Assembly: GCF_009707385.1 (NCBI RefSeq)
Contig: NZ_CP046115.1
Coordinates: forward strand, 3,534,001 to 3,598,000
DNA from: Klebsiella oxytoca
Lineage (GTDB): Bacteria; Pseudomonadota; Gammaproteobacteria; Enterobacterales; Enterobacteriaceae
Length of the DNA: 64,000 nt
Direction: 5' to 3'
In this document: positions 1-8,604 of the stretch, piece after piece
Layout of the letters: each line of letters opens with the position of its first letter
How positions within the stretch are numbered: position 1 is the first letter of the stretch
Position numbers and translations under genes: made by a program
Notes under the pieces: generated by a model
Seen by the model: only the letters and a program-made list of their open reading frames with translations
What the model was told of the DNA's origin: nothing
Databases searched by the model: none

Positions 1-525
1 GCGATACCCGGAAGAAAGTATAATCTCGCCAATATTGATAACAATAATACCTGGTCAGCTTTGCTTCATGAACGAATGAGAGCAATTAACAATATGTCTC
101 AAATGATCGATGAGCGAGACAAAACGATTCATGACCAACAGTGCTTGATTGATGAACGAGACAAAACAATTTATGACCAACAGCGCTTGATTGATGAAAG
201 AGACGAAACTATTCTATCTCAAAAGAATTTAATTGATGAACGTGACCGGATGATCGTTCAGCAAAAAGAATTGCTCGAAAAAAGTGATAATATTATTAAT
301 CAAAAAAATCAAAAAATTGATAATTTAAATGATGAGTCGTCCTCTAAAGAAAAGAAACTTAATGAATTACAAGATAAAAATGCAATAATAGTTGTATTGA
401 ACAATGAAAAGGATCTACGTATTAACCAGCTATCTGCAGATCTAGAACGAGCTAATTCAATTCTGCGTAAGATCAACAGTAAGCCTTTAATCAGGCAACT
501 ACTACGCATATTAAATATAAAATAA
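1..525 (+). CDS. C-terminal coiled-coil end of a cut-off protein, possibly an O-antigen chain-length/capping protein
   Basis: The frame is open from base 1 to the stop at 523-525, so the true start lies left of the window; an internal TTG at 61 is not a convincing start. The visible 174 residues are almost wholly hydrophilic, heptad-like coiled coil. Four tandem 14-residue units beginning IDERD are followed by less regular coiled coil and a short basic tail ending RQLLRILNIK. In ABC-transporter-dependent O-antigen systems, chain-terminating proteins such as WbdD (E. coli O9a) carry a C-terminal coiled coil that acts as a molecular ruler and membrane anchor. The location, upstream of a glycosyltransferase in an O-antigen-like cluster, fits such a role. 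No catalytic domain is visible, so that function is inference. The alternative is a glycosyltransferase with a coiled-coil tail. Confidence 0.6.
   Translation, partial: AIPGRKYNLANIDNNNTWSALLHERMRAINNMSQMIDERDKTIHDQQCLIDERDKTIYDQQRLIDERDETILSQKNLIDERDRMIVQQKELLEKSDNIINQKNQKIDNLNDESSSKEKKLNELQDKNAIIVVLNNEKDLRINQLSADLERANSILRKINSKPLIRQLLRILNIK
106..273 (+). repeat. Four tandem 42-bp repeats encoding IDERD coiled-coil units
   Basis: Four in-frame units of exactly 42 bp (106-147, 148-189, 190-231, 232-273) encode 14 residues each, starting IDERD and ending in Leu. Units 1 and 2 are nearly identical in DNA (IDERDKTIHDQQCL versus IDERDKTIYDQQRL); units 3 and 4 are more diverged. Fourteen residues is two heptads, so gain or loss of a unit would change the coiled-coil length without breaking its register. 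Confidence 0.85.
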
Positions 526-545
526 TTTTATTATCAAAGGTTATA

Positions 546-1736
546 ATGGCTAAAATTTCTTGGTTTATTCCTCAACTCATTGAAGGCTCTGGTGGCCATC
601 GCACAATACTGCAACATGCCTCCTACCTTGAAAAAATGGGTCATACTTGTACTATTTATCTCGAAGATAAAAGTGGAAAAATAAGCGGTGCTGAAGTCAT
701 TCACAAACTTTTTGGGCTAAAATTTAAAGAAGTTGTTTATGATTGGAATAATGCTCAACCTTGTGATGCTGCGGTAGCAACCATTTGGTATTCTGCACCA
801 TTCGTAGCCGCTCTGCCATTTGATTGTAAGCGTTTATACTTTGTTCAGGATTTTGAAGCTTACTTCAATCCTGTCGGAGATGCTTATCTGATGGCTGAAA
901 ATTCATACTGTTATGGCCTTAAACCAATCACAATAGGTCGCTGGCTACGACATAAACTAAAAAACGGTTTTGATGTAGAAAGTCATCACTTTGAATTTGG
1001 TGCGAATCATAATATCTACAAGCGTATTCCAACTATTCAAAAAGAGAAAGCTGTTTGCTTTATCTATCAGCCTGACAAACCGCGACGCTGTTCACGTATT
1101 GGTATCGAAGCATTGGGCATAGTCAAACATTGCATGCCTGATGTAAAAATCTATCTTTATGGTTCATCGATCAATGATAATCTCTGGTTCGAGCATGAAC
1201 ATCTTGGATTATTAGATTTAACTAAATGCAACGAATTATATAATAAATGTTCAGTAGGACTCTGTATTAGTGCCTCAAATCCTTCTCGTATTCCTTTTGA
1301 GATGATGAATGCAGGTCTGCCCGTTGTTGAAGTTTGGCGAGAAAATAATCTTTATGATTTTAATGATGAGGCAATGCTGTTATGTAAACAGACTCCTGAA
1401 AGTCTTGCCGCTGGCATTATGAAAATTCTTAATGATTCTGATTTGTCTGCCAGTATGAGTGCTGCGGGTCAAACATTTATGAATGGCCGCACTCTGGAAA
1501 CAGAAACAGAAGGTTTTCATAAAGCATTCAATTGTGTGATGAATGAGCAACCATCTATAGTAGAAGCTATTTCTCGCTCATACAATAAACCCGCATTTGA
1601 AGCGCCCCTTGCCAGGCCTGATATCGCCAATACATTAGCCTTTTCACGTCAGAGTCTTCTAAAGAGAATAGCCCTACGTCTACCATTATTTGTACGCACG
1701 CCTTTGAGCGCTCTTTATTTTAAGTTGAAGAATTAA
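546..1736 (+). CDS. Glycosyltransferase, GT4-type, WsaF-like
   Basis: A 396-residue predicted cytoplasmic glycosyltransferase that would add one sugar of the O-antigen or a terminal residue. The N-terminal Rossmann-like region has a Gly-rich turn (GSGGHRTI, residues 14-21). The second half has the donor-binding type motif SRIPFEMMNAGLPVVEV around residues 247-263, typical of the WsaF rhamnosyltransferase-like group. The ATG at 546 follows an AAAGG ribosome site and starts 20 bp after the upstream stop; the next gene follows after 5 bp, so the three genes look like one operon. Its AT-rich composition is typical of transferred polysaccharide genes. The sugar transferred cannot be read from sequence; rhamnose is only a guess from the WsaF similarity. 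Confidence 0.75.
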   Translation: MAKISWFIPQLIEGSGGHRTILQHASYLEKMGHTCTIYLEDKSGKISGAEVIHKLFGLKFKEVVYDWNNAQPCDAAVATIWYSAPFVAALPFDCKRLYFVQDFEAYFNPVGDAYLMAENSYCYGLKPITIGRWLRHKLKNGFDVESHHFEFGANHNIYKRIPTIQKEKAVCFIYQPDKPRRCSRIGIEALGIVKHCMPDVKIYLYGSSINDNLWFEHEHLGLLDLTKCNELYNKCSVGLCISASNPSRIPFEMMNAGLPVVEVWRENNLYDFNDEAMLLCKQTPESLAAGIMKILNDSDLSASMSAAGQTFMNGRTLETETEGFHKAFNCVMNEQPSIVEAISRSYNKPAFEAPLARPDIANTLAFSRQSLLKRIALRLPLFVRTPLSALYFKLKN

Positions 1737-1741
1737 TCCAG

Positions 1742-3772
1742 ATGAATAAATTTAAACTCAAAACTGTCGATGTATGGGATACTGTCCTACGTCGTGACTG
1801 CCATCCAGATTTCATAAAACGCTCAACAGCATATTATTTCTTCCTTAAATATTATACTCTTCATAATATTGACTCCGTTGACCAGCTTTTTACTAAGAGA
1901 GTTGAAACAGAACGTAATATTGGCCAGAAAAACAAAGATCTTGGCTATGATGATGAATATCTTATCCAGGATGTGATGCTGCAATGGGTAGAAAACTATA
2001 TATCTGCCGAGCAGTATGATATCGCAGCAATATCACATGAACTATATACCTGGGAGATTGAGCAAGAGAAGAAACACATTTATCTGGATCCAGGTATCAA
2101 AGACTTTCTTACGCAGTATCCCTCTGACATTACGCTTTTCCTTTCAGATTTCTATACCTCTTCAGCTGATTTAAAAGATTTACTTATTCACGCGGGCGTG
2201 GATACATCTGTTGTATCAGATGGGATTTCGTCTATTGATGAACGTTTTAATAAGCGAAGCGGTCGACTCTTTGATATTGTTAAGGACAAATATCAGTTAT
2301 CCCCGATTGACTGGGTTCATATTGGCGATAATGAATGGTCTGATGTACAAATGCCTGCATCGAAAGGCATAACAAGCATACGCTACCTTCCGCCCCAACA
2401 ACACCAGTTACGTGAGCAGAAAGAGTTTCTTTGGAATAAAAATGATGAACTTATAGAGATCATTACCAATAATATACTTAAAGAATATATAGAATCTGAG
2501 GATTTACCATTAGATTTCCAGTTAGGTTTAAAGACAACTCCATTAATTGCTGGGTTTTGCCTTAAGATCCTTGAGCAAGCAATTATATCGAAGAGTGAAA
2601 GAATACTCTTTTTCACTCGTGAGGGCGAGTTTTTCATTAAGGCAATGGATATTTTAATTAAAAATCTAAAAGCTAATATTAGTGAGATTGAAATCCCAGA
2701 AATTGATATTTTAGAAGTCAGCAGACTAGCGACCTTTGCGCCATCATTGCAAAATATCAGTTTAAAAGAAATGATGCGTGTTTGGAATTTATATAGTACA
2801 CAATCAATTAGCTCTTTGTTTAAAACATTGAACGTTGATCTTATAGAATTCCAGCGACTTATTGACAAATATGGTATTCCGGCAGATGAACAGATCCAGT
2901 ATCCGTGGCTGGATAGTCGTATTCAGGAACTCTTTGCTGATCCTGCTTTTAAGGAGCAGCTCTGGCGACATGTGATAAAGCAACGAACACTTTTAAAAAG
3001 CTATTTTAAGACAAAGGGATTAAGCGATGATGTCAACACTCGTATATGCGTTGTTGATGTAGGCTGGCGTGGTACCATCCATGATAATATAGCCCTTCTA
3101 TACCCTAATATTCACTTTTCCGGTGTGTATCTTGGTATGCAGAAGTTCCTCAACGAGCAGCCATCAAATACATCTAAAGTTGCTTTTGGACCGGATCTGA
3201 ATCGTCAACTTGAGTACCCTCATTTTCTTGATTCGGTCGCACCTATCGAAATGATTACTAACTCTCCTTCAGGTAGCGTTACAGGCTATGGTGAGGAAAA
3301 TGGAGAATTCGTCGCTATTCGAAGTGTTAACGATGACGAAAACAGTTCATGGCATAGCTTTACAAAAACCTTCCAGGAAGGGATCCTGGCCGGTATGGAG
3401 TCCTTCTCTTCTGCTGTTTTAAGTTATGGCCTAACTCATGATGTTGTACGTGGCTACGCCTTGGACGTTTGGGATGTACTGATCAGTGGGAGTAATAAAT
3501 CGCTAACAGACGCCTTTAATAACTTAAATCATAACGAAACATTTGGTCTAGGTGGTTACGTTAAGAAAAATCATGTTCCATCTACTTGCGAGATTATGAG
3601 TGCTTTATGGAATAATAATCACAGGAGAAAATTGATTGACTTTATTAAAGCGAACCAATGGAGTGATGGTATACGTAACAGAGATAACTTGTCTTGGTTA
3701 AATAAAAAAATTTTAGCGCTAACTATCGATCTAGCTATTTTTTACAAAAGAAAATTCTATCGCAAATATTAA
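1742..3772 (+). CDS. Large HAD-domain protein of a polysaccharide cluster
   Basis: A 676-residue protein. The N-terminal 220 residues look like a haloacid dehalogenase (HAD) domain: motif I VDVWDT with Asp10 as presumed nucleophile and Thr14, motif II around LSDFYTS (residues 134-140), a candidate motif III Lys near KRSGR (171-175), and the acidic motif IV GDNEWSD (195-201). The remaining 450 residues form a second conserved region with FFTREGEFF (about 290) and DVGWRGTIHDN (about 438). That pairing is seen in HAD-type proteins of surface polysaccharide clusters. Substrate and role (phosphatase, phosphotransferase or transferase on the O-antigen) are unknown. It is the last gene before a strong terminator. 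Confidence is high for the gene and HAD domain, low for function. Confidence 0.7.
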   Translation: MNKFKLKTVDVWDTVLRRDCHPDFIKRSTAYYFFLKYYTLHNIDSVDQLFTKRVETERNIGQKNKDLGYDDEYLIQDVMLQWVENYISAEQYDIAAISHELYTWEIEQEKKHIYLDPGIKDFLTQYPSDITLFLSDFYTSSADLKDLLIHAGVDTSVVSDGISSIDERFNKRSGRLFDIVKDKYQLSPIDWVHIGDNEWSDVQMPASKGITSIRYLPPQQHQLREQKEFLWNKNDELIEIITNNILKEYIESEDLPLDFQLGLKTTPLIAGFCLKILEQAIISKSERILFFTREGEFFIKAMDILIKNLKANISEIEIPEIDILEVSRLATFAPSLQNISLKEMMRVWNLYSTQSISSLFKTLNVDLIEFQRLIDKYGIPADEQIQYPWLDSRIQELFADPAFKEQLWRHVIKQRTLLKSYFKTKGLSDDVNTRICVVDVGWRGTIHDNIALLYPNIHFSGVYLGMQKFLNEQPSNTSKVAFGPDLNRQLEYPHFLDSVAPIEMITNSPSGSVTGYGEENGEFVAIRSVNDDENSSWHSFTKTFQEGILAGMESFSSAVLSYGLTHDVVRGYALDVWDVLISGSNKSLTDAFNNLNHNETFGLGGYVKKNHVPSTCEIMSALWNNNHRRKLIDFIKANQWSDGIRNRDNLSWLNKKILALTIDLAIFYKRKFYRKY

Positions 3773-3787
3773 TTTACCTCAGATTTA

Positions 3788-3813
3788 GGGCATCAATAGA
3801 TGCCCGTTTTTTT
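3788..3813 (+). terminator. Rho-independent terminator after the O-antigen-type genes
   Basis: A perfect 7-bp stem GGGCATC/GATGCCC with an AATA loop is followed by G and a run of eight T, 15 bp after the stop of the HAD gene. It closes the leftmost operon and separates it from uge. Confidence 0.9.
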
Positions 3814-4234
3814 ACAGAAGCAATCTCCACTCCTGTCTACAAAATATAACCACCCACTCTATCTAATTGCAGAAGAAATGAGTTCTTTTCATATTATAAA
3901 AATCCTTGCAGCTTAATCCCGATTTAAATATTAATTATCACTCCAAATCCTCTAAGATTAACAATGAAATTTTATTGTTAAATTTTTGACCAGTATTCAA
4001 ATGCTATTCTCTATATTACCCCCCTAAAAATTTTTTAAGTTCATCATTAACTCTTCAACAGTACATAAATTTTGCAATATGCTTATGCCGATTGTAAGTT
4101 AATTGCTTTATGCCCTCATTACTAACATCCAGAAGTTCCAGCAAACAATAATGGTAAATCAGGTGATCCATGCGACCAGCCAGTGTAAAATCGGTATTAT
4201 TTGTAGCGGGGCATAGTGAACCCGGAGGATAAGT
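3814..4234. other. AT-rich intergenic region upstream of uge
   Basis: About 420 bp without a credible gene. It should hold the uge promoter: a TATTAT hexamer at 4195-4200 is a possible -10, with no clear -35. A strong GGAGGA ribosome site lies just before the uge ATG. No JUMPstart sequence or long repeat was seen, so uge seems to be transcribed on its own. Confidence 0.5.
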
Positions 4235-5239
4235 ATGAAGTTTTTAGTGACTGGAGCCGCAGGATTCATCGGTTTTCATACATGCAGGCGCCTTATGGAC
4301 GCGGGCCATCAGGTTGTTGGCCTCGACAATATGAACGACTACTACGATGTCAATCTCAAGCAGGCCCGTCTGGATTTACTGCAATCCCCCCTGTTCAGTT
4401 TTCATAAAATCGATCTGGCCGATCGTGAAGGTATTGCCCGACTTTTTGCCGAAGAAAAGTTTACCCGGGTGATCCATCTTGCTGCCCAGGCTGGCGTTCG
4501 CTACTCGCTGGAAAATCCATTCGCTTATGCTGATTCGAATCTGATTGGCTATCTGAACATTCTCGAAGGCTGCAGACACAGTAAAGTTGAGCATCTGCTC
4601 TATGCTTCCTCGAGTTCAGTTTATGGCTTAAACCGCAAGATGCCGTTTTCAACCGACGATTCAGTCGACCATCCGGTTTCCCTCTACGCCGCAACGAAGA
4701 AAGCGAATGAACTGATGGCGCATACCTACTCTCACCTTTACGGTATTCCAACTACCGGATTAAGGTTCTTCACCGTCTATGGACCCTGGGGACGGCCTGA
4801 TATGGCGCTGTTTAAGTTCACGAAGGCCATGCTGGAAGGAAAGAGTATTGATGTTTATAACTACGGCAAGATGAAGCGCGACTTCACTTATATCGACGAT
4901 ATCGTTGAGGCGATCGTACGTATGCAGGATATTATCCCACAGCCTAATCCTGAATGGACTGTTGAAACAGGATCCCCAGCAGACAGTTCAGCCCCATACC
5001 GCGTTTATAATATCGGTAATAGCTCACCGGTTGAACTGATGGATTACATTACCGCACTCGAAGAAGCTCTGGGAATGGTCGCTGAGAAGAATATGATGCC
5101 AATTCAGCCCGGTGATGTACTGGAGACTAGCGCAGATACTAAGCCGCTGTATGATATGGTAGGATTCAGACCGCAGACGACGGTCAGGCAGGGTGTAAAG
5201 AATTTCGTTGACTGGTATAAAGCGTATTACAAAGCATAA
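4235..5239 (+). CDS. uge: UDP-glucuronate/UDP-galacturonate 4-epimerase
   Basis: A 334-residue extended short-chain dehydrogenase that interconverts UDP-glucuronate and UDP-galacturonate in the cytoplasm, supplying GalA for lipopolysaccharide core and surface polysaccharides in Klebsiella. The NAD-binding motif GAAGFIGFH is at residues 7-15. The Ser-rich catalytic segment (ASSSSVYG) and the YxxxK dyad (YAATK) follow in the usual order, with RFFTVYGPWGRPDMA downstream. Length matches Klebsiella Uge. The ATG at 4235 has an excellent GGAGGA site. It is monocistronic, bounded by terminators on both sides, and converges on ugd, which makes its UDP-glucuronate substrate. Confidence 0.93.
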   Translation: MKFLVTGAAGFIGFHTCRRLMDAGHQVVGLDNMNDYYDVNLKQARLDLLQSPLFSFHKIDLADREGIARLFAEEKFTRVIHLAAQAGVRYSLENPFAYADSNLIGYLNILEGCRHSKVEHLLYASSSSVYGLNRKMPFSTDDSVDHPVSLYAATKKANELMAHTYSHLYGIPTTGLRFFTVYGPWGRPDMALFKFTKAMLEGKSIDVYNYGKMKRDFTYIDDIVEAIVRMQDIIPQPNPEWTVETGSPADSSAPYRVYNIGNSSPVELMDYITALEEALGMVAEKNMMPIQPGDVLETSADTKPLYDMVGFRPQTTVRQGVKNFVDWYKAYYKA

Positions 5240-5266
5240 TCGCGTGAGGCATTGAGTCTGATATTT

Positions 5267-5296
5267 AGCCGCAGTGGGATTCGCTTGCGGCTTTTT
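5267..5296 (+). terminator. Terminator of uge
   Basis: The stem AGCCGCA/TGCGGCT with an 11-base loop is followed by a T-rich tail, 28 bp beyond the uge stop. Confidence 0.85.
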
Positions 5297-5847
5297 ATAT
5301 AGAGAAATGTTATTCGATATTCTCAAAAATAAAATTCCAGCCGAACTGCTAATTCATTGATTTTATTTTTTATTATTATAAAAGACTCTGTGACTTTTGA
5401 TAGTGTTTATCTTGTGGCTACAAAAGGTAATGTACGCGATTAGCATTAATATTCTTTTTATAATGAACAGCCTCTTAGGCTTGTTATCTTAAAATAATTT
5501 TCTACGAAATCACCAGTCTCAGTTCCTCCATATCAATATTATCTGGGATATTTCCTCCATAACATGAGTAGTGTGCTTTAATATCCGAGTCACAGAAACA
5601 ACAAAAGCCTTATCGCAGGCTTTTGTTATACCTTCCGGCGCTTATCTCCAGCATCTACATCTCAGTGACGGTAGCTCTTCACAAGGTATACTTAACATAT
5701 CCGACGTCAATGACTGGGACAAGTTTTGCAATTATAGAATCTAAGCGACATCACATTTTATTGGTATTTACCGAAGGAGGAGGAACAGTAGGATTAGCCA
5801 AGCGAATAATTGAACAACTTTCGGGAAGAGATAACAGATGAAAGATT
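5297..5847. other. Gene-free AT-rich stretch between uge and ugd, with an orphan terminator-like hairpin
   Basis: About 550 bp with no recognisable gene. The only notable structure is a perfect 10-bp inverted repeat AACAAAAGCC/GGCTTTTGTT at 5600-5627 with an 8-base loop; its A-run and T-run make it terminator-like in both directions. A 72-codon open frame at 5623-5841 has no good ribosome site and no family I know. The region may be a remnant of a lost gene between the O-antigen and capsule loci. Confidence 0.45.
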
Positions 5848-5875
5848 CTGGCCGACAACTAAAACTACCGGCCAG
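5848..5875 (-). terminator. Probable terminator of ugd
   Basis: The 7-bp perfect stem CTGGCCG/CGGCCAG lies 8 bp beyond the ugd stop. Read on the minus strand it is followed by AATCTTTC, a poor T tract, so it is a moderate call. Confidence 0.6.
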
Positions 5876-5883
5876 AGGTCAGA

Positions 5884-7050
5884 TTAGTCACTACCAAATA
5901 AATCGCGGGTATACACTTTGTCAGCAACGTCAGCTAGCTCTTCAGCCATACGATTTGAGACAATCACATCAGCTTCTTGTTTGAACGCTTCAAAATCGCG
6001 AACCACGCGAGAATTGAAGAATTCATCTTCCTGCATGACCGGTTCGTAAATAATAACCGGGATACCTTTGGCCTTGATACGCTTCATGATCCCCTGAATT
6101 GAGGAAGCGCGGAAGTTATCAGAGCCACTCTTCATGATCAAGCGATAGATCCCAACGACCTTAGGCTTACGCGCCAGGATAGAGTCGGCAACGAAATCTT
6201 TACGCGTGCGGTTAGCATCAACGATGGCACCAATAATGTTATTCGGTACAGATTCATAGTTCGCCAGCAGCTGCTTGGTATCTTTCGGCAGACAGTAACC
6301 GCCGTAGCCAAATGATGGATTGTTATAGTGATTACCAATACGCGGATCGAGGCACACGCCTTCGATAATTTGCTTGCTGTTTAGCCCCTGGCTCTCAGCG
6401 TAGCTATCCAGTTCGTTGAAATAAGCCACGCGCAGCGCCAGATAGGTGTTGGCAAATAACTTAATTGCTTCAGCTTCTGTAGAGTCGGTAAAAAGCGTCG
6501 GAATATCCTGCTTAATCGCTCCTTCTTTCAGGAGGTTAGCGAAACGCTCTGCGCGTTCTGAGCGCTCACCGATGACAATACGAGACGGGTGCAGATTGTC
6601 ATAAAGCGCACGACCTTCGCGTAGAAACTCTGGAGAGAAAATAACATTATCAATCCCCAGACGCTCTTTAATATCGCGTGTAAAACCAACGGGAATCGTT
6701 GACTTTATAATCATTACCGCATCAGGATTTATTTCGGTGACGTCCCGAATAACGGCTTCAACGGTCGAGGTATTGAAGTAGTTTGTTTTCGGATCGTAGT
6801 CGGTCGGCGTGGCGATAATGACATAATCTGCATTACGATAGGCATCATGCTTGTCAGTTGTCGCACGAAAATTCAGAGATTTTTCCGCCAGATATTCCTG
6901 GATCTCCTTATCTACTATTGGAGAAATCTTTCGGTTAATCATATCAACTTTTGATTGCACGATATCCAGCGCGACCACCTCGTGGTTTTGCGCAATCAGG
7001 ATGCCGTTCGACAAACCAACATAACCGGTACCGGAAATAGTAATTTTCAT
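5884..7050 (-). CDS. ugd: UDP-glucose 6-dehydrogenase
   Basis: A 388-residue cytoplasmic enzyme oxidising UDP-glucose to UDP-glucuronate with two NAD, feeding capsule GlcA, uge and Ara4N lipid A modification. The N-terminal [10 protein letters not shown] is the NAD-binding loop. The catalytic-cysteine motif GGYCLPKDT sits near residue 260, and the central [17 protein letters not shown] helix is intact. Length equals E. coli Ugd. It is the last gene of the capsule block, 161 bp after manB, and that gap contains a long inverted repeat, so its coupling to manB may be partial. It converges with uge. Confidence 0.96.
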   Translation of the reverse strand: MKITISGTGYVGLSNGILIAQNHEVVALDIVQSKVDMINRKISPIVDKEIQEYLAEKSLNFRATTDKHDAYRNADYVIIATPTDYDPKTNYFNTSTVEAVIRDVTEINPDAVMIIKSTIPVGFTRDIKERLGIDNVIFSPEFLREGRALYDNLHPSRIVIGERSERAERFANLLKEGAIKQDIPTLFTDSTEAEAIKLFANTYLALRVAYFNELDSYAESQGLNSKQIIEGVCLDPRIGNHYNNPSFGYGGYCLPKDTKQLLANYESVPNNIIGAIVDANRTRKDFVADSILARKPKVVGIYRLIMKSGSDNFRASSIQGIMKRIKAKGIPVIIYEPVMQEDEFFNSRVVRDFEAFKQEADVIVSNRMAEELADVADKVYTRDLFGSD

Positions 7051-7151
7051 TCAATCACACTTTAATCAGTTAACTGGACGGCGGCATACTAGCCACCCTG
7101 GTAATCAACACTTGTGGCGGTTTTACTCTCAGAAAGTTGGGAAGTCAAGGA

Positions 7152-7197
7152 AGAGCCATAAGGTGGAGTATAATTCCCTCCTCTTCCCTATGGCTCT
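7152..7197. repeat. Imperfect inverted repeat between manB and ugd
   Basis: AGAGCCATA and TATGGCTCT are perfectly complementary arms about 28 bp apart; the inner sequences GGTGGAG and CTCCTCTTCC extend the pairing imperfectly. It lies 15 bp beyond the manB stop. There is no T-run, so it could be an RNA-stabilising hairpin or a weak terminator that lowers ugd expression. Confidence 0.6.
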
Positions 7198-7211
7198 GAG
7201 CAGGATAAGTT

Positions 7212-8582
7212 CTATTTAAGTAAAGCTAAAATTTCTTCTGTCTTAGCGTTCATTAATTCATTATCTGCTTTTGACTCGACGTTGAGACGCACTACCGGCT
7301 CGGTGTTCGAGCTGCGCAGGTTAAAACGCCACTCCGAATATTCAATACTGATGCCGTCGGTGGTGTCCACGTTGGCGGCATCCGGTTCATAGCGTTCACG
7401 GATACGTGCAATCGCCGCCGCCGCATTCTCCAGCTTGCGGTTGATTTCCCCGGATGCCGGGAACGCCGCCTGACGGTCCGCCACCAGCGCCTTCAGCGGG
7501 CTGTTCTTCAGGCACAGCAGCTCCGCCACCAGCAGCCACGGGATCATCCCGCTGTCGCAGTAGGCGAAGTCGCGGAAGTAGTGGTGTGCGCTCATTTCCC
7601 CGCCGTAAATCGCATCTTCCTGACGCATCCGCTCTTTAATGAACGCATGCCCGGTCTTCGACATCACCGGCGTTCCGCCGCTGCGCGTCACCATATCCAC
7701 CGTGTTCCACGTCAGACGCGGGTCGTGGATAATTTTCGCTCCCGGCTGCTTCTGCAGGAACGCTTCCGCCAGCAGACCCACAATATAATAGCCTTCGATA
7801 AACCCGCCATCGTTATCAAACATAAAGCAGCGGTCGAAGTCGCCGTCAAATGCAATGCCCATGTCCGCACCGTGCTTGCGCACCGCATCCGTGGTGTCCT
7901 GACGGCACTCCGGCAGCAATGGGTTCGGGATACCGTTCGGGAAGTTGCCGTCCGGCTGGTGATGCACCTTAACAAACGTCACCGGCACGCCTGCTGCCAC
8001 AAAACGTTTCTCCACTTCATCAATCACATGCCCGGCGGCGCCGTTGCCAGAGTTGACCACCAGCTTCAGCGGACGGGTGAAGCTGGCCAGGTTTACGTAG
8101 CCCATCAGGTGGTCCACGTACGCCTGCAGGATCGATATCTGGCGCAGGGTGCCGCGACGGGACGCATCCACCGGCGCAAACTGATTCTCTTCCGCCAGAC
8201 GCTGTATATCGCGCAGCCCGGTATCGCCGCTGATGGGCTTCGCATTTTCACGCACCAGCTTCATGCCGTTATAGTTCATCGGGTTATGGCTGGCCGTCAC
8301 CTCAATCCCGCCATCCACGCCCAGATGGAAGGTGGCAAAATAAATCTCTTCGGTTCCGCTCAGACCGATATCGAGCACGTCCGTTCCCGCATCTATCAGG
8401 CCCTGGGCCAGCGCCAGCTTCAGGGACTCGCTGGTCAGACGGACATCGCCCCCCACCACAATCGTTTCTGGCTTCAGAAATTCGCCATAGGCGCGTCCGA
8501 TACGGTAGGCAATATCTTCGTTTAACTCTTCGCCCAGTTCACCGCGAATATCATAAGCTTTAAAACAACTTAATTTTGCCAT
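7212..8582 (-). CDS. manB: Phosphomannomutase
   Basis: A 456-residue cytoplasmic enzyme converting mannose-6-phosphate to mannose-1-phosphate, the step before ManC in GDP-mannose synthesis. The phosphoserine loop [13 protein letters not shown] is near residue 97, the metal-binding loop [11 protein letters not shown] follows in the middle, and the C-terminal phosphate-binding segment [12 protein letters not shown] is intact. Length matches CpsG/ManB. The ATG at 8582 has AAGGA upstream and starts 22 bp after manC. GDP-mannose is the precursor for gmd and fcl upstream. Its base composition is clearly richer in GC than the serotype-specific genes, consistent with a conserved Klebsiella module. 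Confidence 0.95.
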   Translation of the reverse strand: MAKLSCFKAYDIRGELGEELNEDIAYRIGRAYGEFLKPETIVVGGDVRLTSESLKLALAQGLIDAGTDVLDIGLSGTEEIYFATFHLGVDGGIEVTASHNPMNYNGMKLVRENAKPISGDTGLRDIQRLAEENQFAPVDASRRGTLRQISILQAYVDHLMGYVNLASFTRPLKLVVNSGNGAAGHVIDEVEKRFVAAGVPVTFVKVHHQPDGNFPNGIPNPLLPECRQDTTDAVRKHGADMGIAFDGDFDRCFMFDNDGGFIEGYYIVGLLAEAFLQKQPGAKIIHDPRLTWNTVDMVTRSGGTPVMSKTGHAFIKERMRQEDAIYGGEMSAHHYFRDFAYCDSGMIPWLLVAELLCLKNSPLKALVADRQAAFPASGEINRKLENAAAAIARIRERYEPDAANVDTTDGISIEYSEWRFNLRSSNTEPVVRLNVESKADNELMNAKTEEILALLK

Positions 8583-8604
8583 CTATTTAATCCTTAAATA
8601 CAAA

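Noticed and set aside
106..273. 42-bp direct repeats considered as a CRISPR array
   Set aside because: The units are contiguous with no spacers and are in frame within a coiled-coil coding sequence.
5623..5841. 72-codon frame between uge and ugd
   Set aside because: Starts inside a terminator-like hairpin, has no ribosome site and matches no family I know.
7581..8525. 314-codon open frame on the plus strand opposite manB
   Set aside because: It is antisense to a clearly conserved phosphomannomutase and results from GC-rich codon bias; no ribosome site or known family.
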